A stretch of 64,000 bases of DNA from Paraburkholderia adhaesiva (GTDB lineage: Bacteria > Pseudomonadota > Gammaproteobacteria > Burkholderiales > Burkholderiaceae). A program made the translations under genes and the position numbers. Shown here one piece after another: positions 17,053 through 27,204 of this stretch. The DNA lies in the NCBI RefSeq assembly GCF_021390575.1, contig NZ_JAJEJQ010000004.1:124001-188000 (forward strand). Reading direction: 5' to 3'. A model generated the notes under the pieces. It was given only the letters and a program-made list of their open reading frames with translations. It did no database searches and was not told the DNA's origin. Every line of letters begins with the position of its first letter. The stretch's first letter is position 1.

Positions 17053-20000
17053 CTATGCCATCCGGACCATCGACACGGGCGGCGTGGGCATCGGGCGCGA
17101 TACGCCACCCGTGGGCGTCGGCAGTCCAGTGGCAGGCGCACCTGGGCTGCCCGCACCGCTGTTTGCTGCCGTACCCTGACGTGCGCTGACCGCCTGCTGG
17201 ATCAATGCATACATCGCCTTGAGGACATCGAGCGCCTGCTCGTGGACCTTCAGTGAGGAAGCCAGCGTGTCGCCCACACCACCGAGCGCGTCCATGTGCT
17301 GGTCATGCTGGGCCTGCTGGACTGCCATGATGGATTTCGGCCCTTCCCCAACCGGCTTCGCCGAGGCCGGGCCAAAGCCAAACGGTGAGGCGCCCGCCAG
17401 TGCCCCAGCGAACCCACCCACAGCCGGCAACCTCGCAAGCGCACTGCCGCTCATCACGTTCATGCCCGGTTGTGGCACCAGTCCCGTCTTCGACAGCGCG
17501 GTATTGATGAGACCCGACACCGAACCCGTCGCCGCACCCGGTGCGGCCAGCCGTGGTGCCACCGGCACGAGCGCACCCTTTGAAGGGTTCACGACGGGAA
17601 TCGTCGCCACAGGCCGTGCCACTGGCGCCGCTGCGCTTGACGCGGCCGCTGTCATGCCCGCCGCAGGACCCGCCGCGGTGCTGCCCGCACCACGCGTACC
17701 CCTCACCCCTGTCACCCCCGTCGTGGCGGAGGTGGCCGCTGCACCGATAGCTGTGCCGGCCGCCGTATTGGCCGTCGTATTAACTGCCCCAGTACTGGCC
17801 GCTGATGCCGGCGAAGCCGGTCTGGCCGGTGCGCCAGGCGGCGGAGCGTTAGTTGCATTTACCCCCGATGTCCCGGGGGCGGCAGGCCCGGCGGGGTTCG
17901 CCGTCGCCACCGTTGTCTTGCCCGCCGTTTTGCCATCACCCGTCCTGACTGGCGCCGAGGCCACATCAACCGCCCCGCCCGATACCCCTGTCTGTTTCAG
18001 TCCGAACTGCACGCGCCGGCCAATCTCCGCATAGACCTCCCTGACCGTGCGGTGCGAGCCATCCCTGTTAAAGAAGATCGAACGGTTCGCGGCCGCCGGG
18101 CCCGGCATCAGCGCCACCGCATCCGTGCCCGGGTCGGCCTTCAGAAGCTGGCGCGCGCCACCCGGGCCTAGGAAGTGGGCGAGATAGACATCGGTCGGCG
18201 TGATGTCCGACTTCACGCCCTTCAGTGCCGCGACGTTTTCCTTGATGAACTCCGCCCCCATCAGCGCGCTCGCGCGGGGATCGGTCTGCGGCGTACCCGC
18301 CGGAATGTCATACTTCGCCCCGTACTTGCGGAGCATCGTCTGCCAGGTGCTGTTGATGAACTGGAACAGGCCCGAGGCGCTGCTCGTGGGCGCCTTCGCT
18401 GCCGGATTGAACGCTGACTCGATCGCGCCGATGGCGGCGAGCAGGATCGGATCCACGCCCACCATCGAGGCAGCCTTGCCGATCAGGTCCTTCAATGCGC
18501 TCCAGCCACGGCCAGTGGGCAGGGGCAACTGGCCGATCCGGCCACCGAGCGCCTGCAGGCCCGTCCTGATCGCGCTGCCTGCGGCACCCAGTCCACCAGC
18601 CACACCGGCTACGGTCTCCTTCACGCCCGAGACCACCCTGCCCGCTGCGCCCGCCACCGCGGCACCCGCACGGGTAGCCGCTCCCGCGACACCTGCCACA
18701 ACATCTTTCGCAACCGTACTCACGCCCGAGGCGACCTTGCCCGCCACGCCCTTCACGCCACCCCACATGCTGGCGATCAGCCCCGAGGCATCTCCCACGC
18801 CCGCTTCCACCTTGTCCGTGAGCAGGTCCGTCCAGCCCTTGCCCTGATCCTTCGCCGGTGTGCTGGCCGCCTGCCTGCGGGCGGCATCCTGTTTTGCGTC
18901 CTCTTTCTTTTTTGCCTGTGTCGCGGCCGCTGCCGCTACGGCCCCCGTCTTCTTCGCGCCCGCTTTCGCGTCAGCCGCTTCCTCTGCGGGCATTTTGTCG
19001 ATCTGCGCCTGGGCGGCCGCCACATAGGTGCTCACCGTCTTCGGCCCCGAATCGAGCGTGAGGCTGCGGTGCAGCGTGAGGATCGAGCCGTGAAACGGCG
19101 AGCGCATTTCGTTGTACGGACCACCCGGCCAGGCGACCAGTTTGAGGTACTGCTGCCGGTCCGCCTTGCTGCGCAGCTTCTCATCGACCTCGGTGAGATT
19201 CACCGCCTGATGCAGCACCGGGCCCATCGACCTGAGGGCGCTCAGGTGCGTGCAGAACACGGGCTTGAAGCGCCGCAGATACCACATCGCAAAGTTAGCC
19301 ACTTCGCTTTTATTGGCCGGATCGATATCGAAGGGCGCCACCACCTCGCGGAAATTGATCGACTTGCCGCTGATGTCGGCCTGGGTCCCGCCCTTGCCCT
19401 CGCGGTACCACACGCCCTTCATGAGCGTTGCTTCGAGCGTGAGCACCACTTTCACGCTGTCCATGTCGTCGGGCATGAAGCCATACTGCGCAATGCGCAC
19501 GCGGGTGAGTGGCCCGGGCTTTTTCTCCAGCAGCTTTTTGATGCCGCGATACGCGAGATAGCCAAGACCGGCCACTGCCGCCGCGCCCAGCAGCACGGGC
19601 AGCGAGAGGAACCCGCCCACGGCCGCCACGCCCGCACCGATCACTTCGCCTGTCGCGGCCAGCGCTTCAGCACCCGTGGCACCTGCCGCGACCGCCTCTC
19701 CTCCGGCCAGTGCCTGCGCGCCTTCAGTGAGCGCCGCGCGCCCGAGCAGCCGGCTGATACCCTTGCCGCCGATTGCCTTCAGGCCGCGCCCTGCCCACTT
19801 CGCACCCCTGATGAGTTTGCCGCCACCGAATTTACCCAACCGCGCGCCGAGCTTCTTTTCGACCCAGTTTTCCGCTGCACCTGTCAGACCTCCGCCACCG
19901 TCTTCCTCATCCCCTTCGCCTTCGTCTTTCCCCTTGCCGCGGCCCCGCAGTTTCCCAAGCAGTCCCCCCAGTCCCGCAAGCAGGCCTCTGGACGCCCCAC

Positions 20001-23000
20001 CTTCCCCAGCCGCTTCACCAGCCTGCCCTTTTTCCGCGAGCGCCTTCCTGCGCTGCAGGTCCTCCCACGAGTTCGTGATCAGGCCCGTGCCTTCCTCGTC
20101 GCCAACGAGCCGTTTGCGGGGTTTGGGCAGACGTTCGGTGAGCAGATCCCGGATTTCCGTCAGCCGCTGCGTGATGGTCCTCGAACCCGCAAAGACGATG
20201 CCTTCGGGACCCACGAGCTTGTTGAACCACTCGCCAAGTCCCCGGAAGGGCGAAAGCGCAAGATCCCTGATGAGGCCCACGCCCTTTTTCACGGACCTGA
20301 ACAAACCCTTCACCGGCGCCATTACGAGCGCAGCAAGCTTCATGAGCGGCGTGCGGATGGGTCGCCCCTGGGCATCCACCAGGCCTTTGGCCAGATCCTC
20401 TTTTCTCAATACGACCTTCGGATTGCCACGTTCGCTCACATCGAGCACCGGACCGTCGATCATGCCCGGGCGCAGGATCACCTTCTCTTCATGCAGCTGC
20501 GAGCGGTAGGCGCCAGAGCGCATCATGATAGCGAGCAGCCGCGGCTCACTCTCGCCCTTCACGTAGATGTCGACGGGCTCATCGAGCAGTGCGAGTCCCC
20601 TTTTCGCGAGCCCCATGCCGGTGCGCAGCACACGCTGTGCCATCGGAAACACATTGCCGGTGAGCAGCGCCGCAGCACCGCCAATGAGCTTGCCGCCCGC
20701 GCCCAGCGCCGAGATGAGTTTTTCCTTCAGACGACCCTTCGCATACGCGCGCTTGATGTCTTTCTCCTGCAGCACCACATTGTTGCCGTCCGTGACATCG
20801 ATCACATCACCCTTGATATCCCGGTACGAACGGATGACCGTGCCTGTTGCGCGGTCACGGTAGTGACCCAGACGCATCTTCCAGGCAAGCAGCACGGGTT
20901 CGCTCGACTCGGGCAGATAGACGTCCTTCAGGCTTGCGATGAATTCGAGTCCCCGGCCTGCTCCTGCCTTCGCGATTCCGAAGCCTGAACGCAGGGCGTG
21001 CGCACCCAGCCGTTCCGCTTTCCCGAACCACGTGCGGCCCGCGCGGCCCACCGCACTCATGGCACCGATGCCAGCACCGGCCAGATCGCCCACGGTCCAG
21101 TCAGCCAGACCCTTATGCCAGATTGAATCCCTGAAACGCTCCTTCATCTCGTCAAGCCGCTGCGCCGTACCGGCGGCAGCACGCCGTGCCGCTCCCTTCA
21201 GACGCGTGCCCAGTCCGGAAATACCAGGCACCCCGGGCATCACCAGCAACCCCTCCTCAACCTTCTTCTGGATGGCGAGCACCGATTCGTAGAGCTTTGC
21301 CACCAGCGGCCTGCTGCTGTGCTCGCGGATGGCCTCAATTACTGAACCCGTGGTGGTGCCCGACAGCGCATCGGCGTGCGTGAAGGGATGCGCCGTACCG
21401 AATGCAGGTGTCGCAGGGGACGCGGACATCGCTGGCATGGCCGCGGGCTGCAGCGAGCGGCCCCACTTCTGCTGCAGGAAGCGGTCCACATCACGTGCCG
21501 CGCTGCCGTGATGCACCGGATGTTCGGACTCCTCTCCTTCACCCGTTGGCGCTTGCTGCTGCGTCTGCTGCTGTGCAACGCCCGCCACCGTGGTCGCCGG
21601 TGGCGGCGCGGCCTGCCCGAGGCCAGTCACGCCCGTGAGCGGCTGGGCAGGACGGGCACGCCGCGGCCTTGCCCGGGGTGGCACGCGCGCGAAGGTCCGG
21701 ATGGCGCGCGGCGCGCGCCGGCGTGCTGCCATCGAGCTCACGCCCGACACCGGCCCTCTGCCTGGACCACGCGCCCCGCCGGGCACTGCACCCGGTTCGC
21801 CGCCTGGCCCCACACCGCGCAGCCCCCCTACGGCATGCTCGACACCGGGGGTGTACTCCTTCGACAGGTAGTAGTCGATCAGGCGCTGCGGGTCGATCAC
21901 ACCGTTCTTGACGATGCCCGCCTCTTCGGCAAACTCGAGCATGCCGGCATTGATGAGGTTCTGGATCATCTCGCGCGGGTCGGCGATCGCGCCACCGAGA
22001 TTCGCAAAGCGCGCATGGAACTCCCGCTGCCGCGTCTCACGGTCCTGCGCCCCATACTGCTGGAACAGCTTCGCGAAGGTGCCCGCGTGTTTCGCCTCCT
22101 CTCCGGCATACGTCCACACATCGGCGTAGCGTTTAAGCGACCCGCTGCGGTTGGCGAAGTTGTCCCGCACGAGCCGGCGGATTAATACCTGGCGCTGCTC
22201 GTCGTCGAGCTTCACGCCACTGTTCTTTTCCAGCTCATCGATGAGCGAGCCGGCGTGCTGCCGGACATACTGCCGCTCGCTGGGCTTGACGACCGCCTCG
22301 AACGCGCGTTTGAAGGTCTGCGAGCGATCGCGGAAACGGCTGGTTGTCCAGTCGAAGCTCGTGAGCTCCACCTTCGTGTCGCCCGTGCGCAGGATCTGCA
22401 GTTCGCGGTAGATGCGCGCGAGAAACCCCGGGATGATCTCGGTGATCGACTTGCGTGCCAGATTCGTGAAGGGCGCCGGCTCCTGGAGATTGCGCAGGGT
22501 ATCGACCTGTACACCCGTCTGCACCGCGCCTGCCTGAATGATCTGGCTCTTGAGCCAGCGCACCGCGGACCCCACCACCGGTGCGTCATCCAGGCGGTCC
22601 GAATGGGCGAACTCGGTGAGGTGCTGCGGAATGCTCTCACCGAGATAGCCGGCAGTGCGCCCGTGCCGTTCCAGAAATTCGCCCACACGCGTGCCAGTCA
22701 GTCGCCGGCCGATACGCTTGCCGAGAGCCGAAGCGAGACCCTGGGTCACGCCCCCGCCAATCATCCCGCCTGCCATCGCCGCGCGGCCAGGCGCCATGCC
22801 GTCCATGTCCTCCATGCCGGGCATCGCGGCGCCGGTATCCGCCATGGCGAGGCCCATCTGGGCGCTACCGACCAGGTTACGCAGCGACGAGGTCAGTGAG
22901 GACTTGATCTGCCCGGAAAGCGCGCGCATGAAGTTGCCGCGCTGGCCCAGAAACCAGCTGCCCGCATTGCCCATGAACTTGTTTCTGAGCAGTGTCGGCC

Positions 23001-23814
23001 AGTCTTCGCGCATCCTGATTTTCAGCAGATCCGGCAGCGCCGTGTTCTTCTGGATGTTCGTGAGCAGCTCGCGCGTGGCCACACCCTGCTTTCGCTGCTC
23101 GATGAGCGTGTCCATCGCCACGAAATAGTGGCGCAGCTGCACCTCAAGCGACTTGCGCTGGTAGTTGACCGTGACGCGGTCCTGATAGTCGGCCAGCCGC
23201 TGCAGCGCGAGCCGTATCGAATTCAGGTGCGAGAGCTGGCTGCCCGCGCGGTCGGTCTCGATCTGTTTCTGGATGTTCGCTTCGGCTTGGTCCTCGGCGC
23301 GCTGCTGTGCCTGGGTCTCGGCCTGATAGCTGAAGATGTCGCCGAGTGTGGCCTGCAGGCTCGCGTGACGCGCCGCTTCCGTGGAGAAGCCCGTGCCGGT
23401 ATCGGCCGACTCCGCCCAGCTTTTGAGGCGGTCCTGCGCGCTTTTGGGCAGGAATTTGCCACCGGCCGGCAGCAGTTTGGCGACGGTGCGCCTGAGTTCG
23501 TTCTGGACCGGCTTTATTTCGCGTACCGAAGCATTGTATAGGTCCCGGATCGACGAGGCGGCCTCGTCCGCACGGTCCATCGCGCTCCCGTAGCCCGCAG
23601 GCAGCGCCTCGCGCAGGGTCCGGCTGATAAAAGCCCTGCTGCGCGCACCCTCCCAGAGACCGCCTGCCGCCCCCCGCACGAACTCCTTCGCGTGCTTCGT
23701 GACCGGCACCCGGTCCTCCTTTTTCCTGCTCTCACGAAAATCGAATTCGGGAATCGTGAGATCCGCATCAAAACCAAAGTCGCTGCTCGCCTTGAACGTC
23801 TTCTTTCTGAACAT
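17053..23814 (-). CDS. Giant virion protein with lytic transglycosylase domain, 2253 aa, phiKZ gp181-like
   Basis: Starts at 23814 behind GGGAGCCGCC. The first 700 residues look helical and charged; later parts alternate short domains with Ala/Pro/Gly linkers. A hydrophobic segment lies near residues 1395-1420 (LSLPVLLGAAAVAGLGYLAY). A lytic transglycosylase (SLT) domain occupies about residues 1775-1920: LLAAIGAIESAFNP with catalytic Glu1799, SASGLFQFINSTW, and DVYLAHFLGPGGA. Such domains cut peptidoglycan glycan strands. Size and domain content match phiKZ gp181, a 2237-residue muralytic virion protein encoded beside virion RNA polymerase genes, as here. I infer a tail-associated cell-wall drilling protein. 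The frame is intact. Confidence 0.78.
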   Translation of the reverse strand: MFRKKTFKASSDFGFDADLTIPEFDFRESRKKEDRVPVTKHAKEFVRGAAGGLWEGARSRAFISRTLREALPAGYGSAMDRADEAASSIRDLYNASVREIKPVQNELRRTVAKLLPAGGKFLPKSAQDRLKSWAESADTGTGFSTEAARHASLQATLGDIFSYQAETQAQQRAEDQAEANIQKQIETDRAGSQLSHLNSIRLALQRLADYQDRVTVNYQRKSLEVQLRHYFVAMDTLIEQRKQGVATRELLTNIQKNTALPDLLKIRMREDWPTLLRNKFMGNAGSWFLGQRGNFMRALSGQIKSSLTSSLRNLVGSAQMGLAMADTGAAMPGMEDMDGMAPGRAAMAGGMIGGGVTQGLASALGKRIGRRLTGTRVGEFLERHGRTAGYLGESIPQHLTEFAHSDRLDDAPVVGSAVRWLKSQIIQAGAVQTGVQVDTLRNLQEPAPFTNLARKSITEIIPGFLARIYRELQILRTGDTKVELTSFDWTTSRFRDRSQTFKRAFEAVVKPSERQYVRQHAGSLIDELEKNSGVKLDDEQRQVLIRRLVRDNFANRSGSLKRYADVWTYAGEEAKHAGTFAKLFQQYGAQDRETRQREFHARFANLGGAIADPREMIQNLINAGMLEFAEEAGIVKNGVIDPQRLIDYYLSKEYTPGVEHAVGGLRGVGPGGEPGAVPGGARGPGRGPVSGVSSMAARRRAPRAIRTFARVPPRARPRRARPAQPLTGVTGLGQAAPPPATTVAGVAQQQTQQQAPTGEGEESEHPVHHGSAARDVDRFLQQKWGRSLQPAAMPAMSASPATPAFGTAHPFTHADALSGTTTGSVIEAIREHSSRPLVAKLYESVLAIQKKVEEGLLVMPGVPGISGLGTRLKGAARRAAAGTAQRLDEMKERFRDSIWHKGLADWTVGDLAGAGIGAMSAVGRAGRTWFGKAERLGAHALRSGFGIAKAGAGRGLEFIASLKDVYLPESSEPVLLAWKMRLGHYRDRATGTVIRSYRDIKGDVIDVTDGNNVVLQEKDIKRAYAKGRLKEKLISALGAGGKLIGGAAALLTGNVFPMAQRVLRTGMGLAKRGLALLDEPVDIYVKGESEPRLLAIMMRSGAYRSQLHEEKVILRPGMIDGPVLDVSERGNPKVVLRKEDLAKGLVDAQGRPIRTPLMKLAALVMAPVKGLFRSVKKGVGLIRDLALSPFRGLGEWFNKLVGPEGIVFAGSRTITQRLTEIRDLLTERLPKPRKRLVGDEEGTGLITNSWEDLQRRKALAEKGQAGEAAGEGGASRGLLAGLGGLLGKLRGRGKGKDEGEGDEEDGGGGLTGAAENWVEKKLGARLGKFGGGKLIRGAKWAGRGLKAIGGKGISRLLGRAALTEGAQALAGGEAVAAGATGAEALAATGEVIGAGVAAVGGFLSLPVLLGAAAVAGLGYLAYRGIKKLLEKKPGPLTRVRIAQYGFMPDDMDSVKVVLTLEATLMKGVWYREGKGGTQADISGKSINFREVVAPFDIDPANKSEVANFAMWYLRRFKPVFCTHLSALRSMGPVLHQAVNLTEVDEKLRSKADRQQYLKLVAWPGGPYNEMRSPFHGSILTLHRSLTLDSGPKTVSTYVAAAQAQIDKMPAEEAADAKAGAKKTGAVAAAAATQAKKKEDAKQDAARRQAASTPAKDQGKGWTDLLTDKVEAGVGDASGLIASMWGGVKGVAGKVASGVSTVAKDVVAGVAGAATRAGAAVAGAAGRVVSGVKETVAGVAGGLGAAGSAIRTGLQALGGRIGQLPLPTGRGWSALKDLIGKAASMVGVDPILLAAIGAIESAFNPAAKAPTSSASGLFQFINSTWQTMLRKYGAKYDIPAGTPQTDPRASALMGAEFIKENVAALKGVKSDITPTDVYLAHFLGPGGARQLLKADPGTDAVALMPGPAAANRSIFFNRDGSHRTVREVYAEIGRRVQFGLKQTGVSGGAVDVASAPVRTGDGKTAGKTTVATANPAGPAAPGTSGVNATNAPPPGAPARPASPASAASTGAVNTTANTAAGTAIGAAATSATTGVTGVRGTRGAGSTAAGPAAGMTAAASSAAAPVARPVATIPVVNPSKGALVPVAPRLAAPGAATGSVSGLINTALSKTGLVPQPGMNVMSGSALARLPAVGGFAGALAGASPFGFGPASAKPVGEGPKSIMAVQQAQHDQHMDALGGVGDTLASSLKVHEQALDVLKAMYALIQQAVSARQGTAANSGAGSPGAPATGLPTPTGGVSRPMPTPPVSMVRMA

Positions 23815-23890
23815 GGCGGCTCCCGTTTCAGCCTGTGTGAAAACGTGCTGATCGCCTAAACTGAATCAACGCACTGAGACCGGGTGACTC

Positions 23891-25336
23891 ATGAAGCGAT
23901 TCGTTGAAGGCGATGACCGCAAACAGGTCGCACTACTTCCCGAATGCGTCGATGACTATATCGAAGCAGACAATCCGGTCAGGGTCATTGATGCCTTCGT
24001 CGACGAGCTGGACCTTGCGGAACTCGGTTTCGACGGCATCACACCGGCGACTACCGGCCGACCGTCCTATCACCCTGGGGTGATGCTCAAGATTTATATC
24101 TACGGGTACGTGAACCGCATCCCCTCCAGCCGACGGCTGGAGCGTGAATGCCAGCGCAACGTCGAATTGATGTGGCTAACGGGCCGTCTGGCTCCGGACT
24201 TCAAGACAATCGCGGACTTTCGGCGTGACAGCGGCATGGCCATTCGTAACACATGCCGGCGCTTCGTCGAACTGTGTCGCGGGCTGAAACTGCTATCCAG
24301 TGACATGGTGGCCATCGACGGCAGCAAGTTCAAGGCATCAAACAGCCGGGACCTGAACTACACAACAGGCAAGATCGACAGGCGCCAGCAGCAGATCGAG
24401 GAGAGTGTGCAACGATATCTCGACCTGATTGAAACCGCAGACCGCACCAGTCCAACAGGTTTCGCCGCGAAGACTGACCGGCTGTACGAGAAGATCGCCC
24501 GCCTGCGCCTGCAGATGCGTGAACTCGCACAGATCAGGAAGCAGCTGGAAAAACAACCAGACAAACAACTATCGATGACGGATCCCGACGCGCGCTCCAT
24601 GGCGACAAGCGGAAGAGGCTCCGGCATAGTGGGTTATAACGTGCAGGCGGCCGTAGACACGAAACATCACCTGGTCGTCGAGCACGAGGTAACCAACATC
24701 GGAAATGATCACGGACAACTCAGCAGAATGGCGCTCGCCGCAAAGAGCGCGATGGGCAGATCGAATCTGGAGGTTGTTGCTGATCGTGGTTACTTCAGCG
24801 GGCCGGAGATAAGAACATGCGATCTGAACGGAATCCGTGTGTACGTGCCCAAGCCGCTCACTTCTGCGTCACGGAAGAAAGGTCTGTTCACCAAAGCCGA
24901 CTTTGTGTACGAGGCAAGAAGCGACGTGTATCGATGTCCTGCCGGCGAGAAAGCCATTTATCGATTTACGACCGTTGAACATGAAATGAATCTGCGGGTC
25001 TACTGGCCGAGTGCGTGCCCGGGTTGCCCTATGAAGGCGCGATGCTCTCCCAGTGACTATCGCCGCATCCGAAGATGGGAGCACGAAAAGATACTGGAAG
25101 CCATGGAGCGACGGCTCGACCGGAAGCCCAATGCAATGACCATCCGACGAAGTACCGTCGAGCACGTCTTCGGAACGCTCAAGCACTGGATGGGTCCTGC
25201 ACACTTCCTGACCCGAACGCTCGGACGAGTGAGTGCCGAGATGAGCCTGCAGGTACTAGCCTACAACCTGAAGCGGGTCATCAGCATACTGGGCGTGGCA
25301 AGGACTCTGAAGGCCATGAAATTGGCGGGAGGCTGA
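23891..25336 (+). CDS. IS1182-family transposase, 481 aa
   Basis: A full-length DDE transposase. The N-terminus LPECVDDYIEADNPVRVIDAFVD is typical of the IS1182 group. Next come MLKIYIYGYVNRIPSSRRLE and APDFKTIADFRRD. The catalytic region carries MVAIDGSKFKA, VVADRGYFSG and RRSTVEHVFGTLKHWMG. A cysteine cluster with CPGCPMKARCSPSDY lies near residue 375. The frame is intact, so the copy may be active. It sits between the giant virion protein and the RNA polymerase genes, which are probably divergent neighbours in the uninterrupted phage. I could not place the exact element ends. Confidence 0.88.
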   Translation: MKRFVEGDDRKQVALLPECVDDYIEADNPVRVIDAFVDELDLAELGFDGITPATTGRPSYHPGVMLKIYIYGYVNRIPSSRRLERECQRNVELMWLTGRLAPDFKTIADFRRDSGMAIRNTCRRFVELCRGLKLLSSDMVAIDGSKFKASNSRDLNYTTGKIDRRQQQIEESVQRYLDLIETADRTSPTGFAAKTDRLYEKIARLRLQMRELAQIRKQLEKQPDKQLSMTDPDARSMATSGRGSGIVGYNVQAAVDTKHHLVVEHEVTNIGNDHGQLSRMALAAKSAMGRSNLEVVADRGYFSGPEIRTCDLNGIRVYVPKPLTSASRKKGLFTKADFVYEARSDVYRCPAGEKAIYRFTTVEHEMNLRVYWPSACPGCPMKARCSPSDYRRIRRWEHEKILEAMERRLDRKPNAMTIRRSTVEHVFGTLKHWMGPAHFLTRTLGRVSAEMSLQVLAYNLKRVISILGVARTLKAMKLAGG

Positions 25337-25353
25337 AGCCCCGAGGGGCTTTG
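25336..25353 (+). terminator. Rho-independent-type hairpin after the IS1182 transposase
   Basis: AAGCCC and GGGCTT pair around a CGAG tetraloop directly at the transposase stop, followed by TTTGTTGT. Probably ends transposase transcription before the RNA polymerase genes. Confidence 0.6.
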
Positions 25354-25537
25354 TTGTGCTCGTGACGTTCGATCAGTTCAAACTCACCGCAAAAAACTAG
25401 ACCCGCATGGGCCGTCCATTGCTCGCGCGGCGGAAAAAGGCGTTTCCACACACTCTGGTTTCAGGGGGGACATCACCGACCCCTCATAGGTTTTCCGCGT
25501 CCCTGCGTGTTCTTTCCCGTTTCCCGTGGAGCGCCTC

Positions 25538-26650
25538 ATGCCCGAGCGTCTGGCCATTCCCTTTAACATCAGGCTGCTCGAACTCACCCCGGCGCGGCTG
25601 CAGAACATTCGTCCCGTCACCTCGCTCGAGTTCTTCGATGGCAACAGCCAGAATTTCCACCCCGAAGGACTGTTCTCGACGCTGATCTTTGGCCGCGTCG
25701 GCGACGAAAAGCGCTCGCTGCGCTTTTCCTGGATCGACATTCACGTGAGCGTCTTTCACCCGGTGATCTACCGCGCGCTCACCAGTCTGAAACAGCTTTA
25801 CAGGGACATCATCGCGGGTACCCAGCACGCGCTCTGGAACGACCAGACGAAGGACTTCGAGCGCAGCGACGCGCTGCATGGCCAGAGCGGATTTCATTTT
25901 TTTGTTTCGCACTGGAAGGACATCGAATTCGGCGAAACGAAAAGCGATGAGCGGCAGGCGAAGCTCGAACTGCTGCGCAGGTACCGCGACAAATCAATGA
26001 CCTCGAAGATCGTCGTGATGCCCGCCGGCATGCGCGATCTGGAATTTACCGATGACGGGCGCATCCGCGAGGACGAGATCAACACGCTCTACCGCTCGAT
26101 CATTGCCCGCTCGAACAGCGTGAACGAGAACACGGTGCGGCGCACGCCCGAACTCGTCGACACGGTGCGCTACAGCCTGCAGACCACCTTTAACCAGCTC
26201 TACGAGCTCATCGAGAGCATGGTCGAAGGCAAGCACAAGCTGCTGCTCGGCAAATGGGCCAGCCGCCGCGTGTTTGACGGCACCCGCAATGTCGTGACCG
26301 CCATGGATGCCTCGCAGCGCTATCTGGGCGCACCGGGCTCCATCGGCCTTAATGATCACGTGGCGGGACTCTACCAGGTCCTGAAGGCCGCGCGCCCGCT
26401 CGCGGTCTATCACGTCCGCACCGGCTTTCTGCAGTCGGTCTTTCCGGGTCCGAACATGCCGGCACGGCTCGTGGACAAAAAGACCCTCATGAACGAGCCC
26501 GTCACGCTCAAACCCGACTACTACGACCGCTGGGCCACCATCGAGGGCGTCGAAAAACTTCTCACGCTCTTTGGCGAGGAGAGCCTGCGCCATCGCGTGA
26601 TCGAGATCGAGGGGCATTATCTCGGCCTCATCTACAAGGCCCCGACATGA
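25538..26650 (+). CDS. RNA polymerase beta-prime N-terminal subunit, jumbo-phage type, 370 aa
   Basis: The ATG at 25538 follows GTGGAGCG. Residues 35-70 (GNSQNFHPEGLFSTLIFGRV, then SWIDIHVSVFHPVIYRALTSL) follow the RpoC N-terminus, where PERDGLFCARIFGPV is followed by HIELASPVAHIWFLKSL. The zinc-ribbon cysteines of bacterial RpoC are absent. Residues about 230-255 (EGKHKLLLGKWASRRVFDGT) follow the RpoC LLGKRVDYSGRSV segment. The C-terminus ends just before the active-site region, which is on the next, overlapping gene. phiKZ gp180 is the likely counterpart. The assignment is by motif order. Confidence 0.75.
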   Translation: MPERLAIPFNIRLLELTPARLQNIRPVTSLEFFDGNSQNFHPEGLFSTLIFGRVGDEKRSLRFSWIDIHVSVFHPVIYRALTSLKQLYRDIIAGTQHALWNDQTKDFERSDALHGQSGFHFFVSHWKDIEFGETKSDERQAKLELLRRYRDKSMTSKIVVMPAGMRDLEFTDDGRIREDEINTLYRSIIARSNSVNENTVRRTPELVDTVRYSLQTTFNQLYELIESMVEGKHKLLLGKWASRRVFDGTRNVVTAMDASQRYLGAPGSIGLNDHVAGLYQVLKAARPLAVYHVRTGFLQSVFPGPNMPARLVDKKTLMNEPVTLKPDYYDRWATIEGVEKLLTLFGEESLRHRVIEIEGHYLGLIYKAPT

Positions 26651-27165
26651 GCTTCCGGCTCATGAACAGCATCGACGAGCTGCCCGCCCACCTCGAGCGT
26701 CAATACGTTTTTCCGCTTACCTTCTGCGAACTGCTGTACTGCTCGACCTACCGGCACATGAACAAGGTGGCGGCATTGCTCACGCGCTATCCGATCACGG
26801 GACTCGGTTCCATCGTGCCCGGCAAGATCCACATGCGCACGACAATCCGCAACGAAGTACGCCGCGAACTCGCCGCGGACTTCACGCCACTGGGTGAGGA
26901 CTACATCGCCTATGAATTCCCCATCCGGGGTGGCGAATTCATTAACAGCATCGTGGTGGCGCCGGCGCTCCTGGGTGAGCTTGGCATGGATTTCGATGGC
27001 GACACCGGATCGCTCAACCTCGCCTACACCGACGACTCGATCGGGGAAGTCGACGCGTTTCTCAGGAGTCGTCGCGCCTACATCGGCCCGGACGGCAGGC
27101 CGCTTAAAAGCTGCGCGGTCTCCACCGTCAATCTCGTGCTGCACAACATGACGGGCGACGCCTGA
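26647..27165 (+). CDS. RNA polymerase beta-prime active-site fragment with DFDGD, 172 aa
   Basis: The ATG overlaps the preceding stop as ATGA, so translation is coupled. LGMDFDGDTGSLNLAY matches the universal NADFDGDQMAVHVPL metal-binding loop; Asp115, Asp117 and Asp119 would hold the catalytic Mg2+. The following SRRAYIGPDGRPLKSCAVSTVNLVLHNM matches the RpoC [26 protein letters not shown] segment. Upstream, LLTRYPITGLGSIV corresponds to the RAPTLHRLGI region. The chain stops about 45 residues after DFDGD, so bridge helix and trigger loop must be on another polypeptide. A 172-residue active-site subunit is unusually small. Confidence 0.8.
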   Translation: MSFRLMNSIDELPAHLERQYVFPLTFCELLYCSTYRHMNKVAALLTRYPITGLGSIVPGKIHMRTTIRNEVRRELAADFTPLGEDYIAYEFPIRGGEFINSIVVAPALLGELGMDFDGDTGSLNLAYTDDSIGEVDAFLRSRRAYIGPDGRPLKSCAVSTVNLVLHNMTGDA

Positions 27166-27204
27166 TGGTTACCTGATGGTGAACCGTGTAACCCTGCCCG
27201 CACG

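Noticed and set aside
19069..20988. 639-codon plus-strand ORF antisense to the giant virion protein
   Set aside because: His/Arg-rich antisense shadow of a high-GC gene with no recognisable domain; the minus frame has the transglycosylase domain.
23815..25537. Terminal inverted repeats of the IS1182-type element
   Set aside because: GTGTGAAAACGTGCTGATCG and CGATCAGTTCAAACTCACC resemble each other only partly as inverted repeats, so no exact element boundary is annotated.
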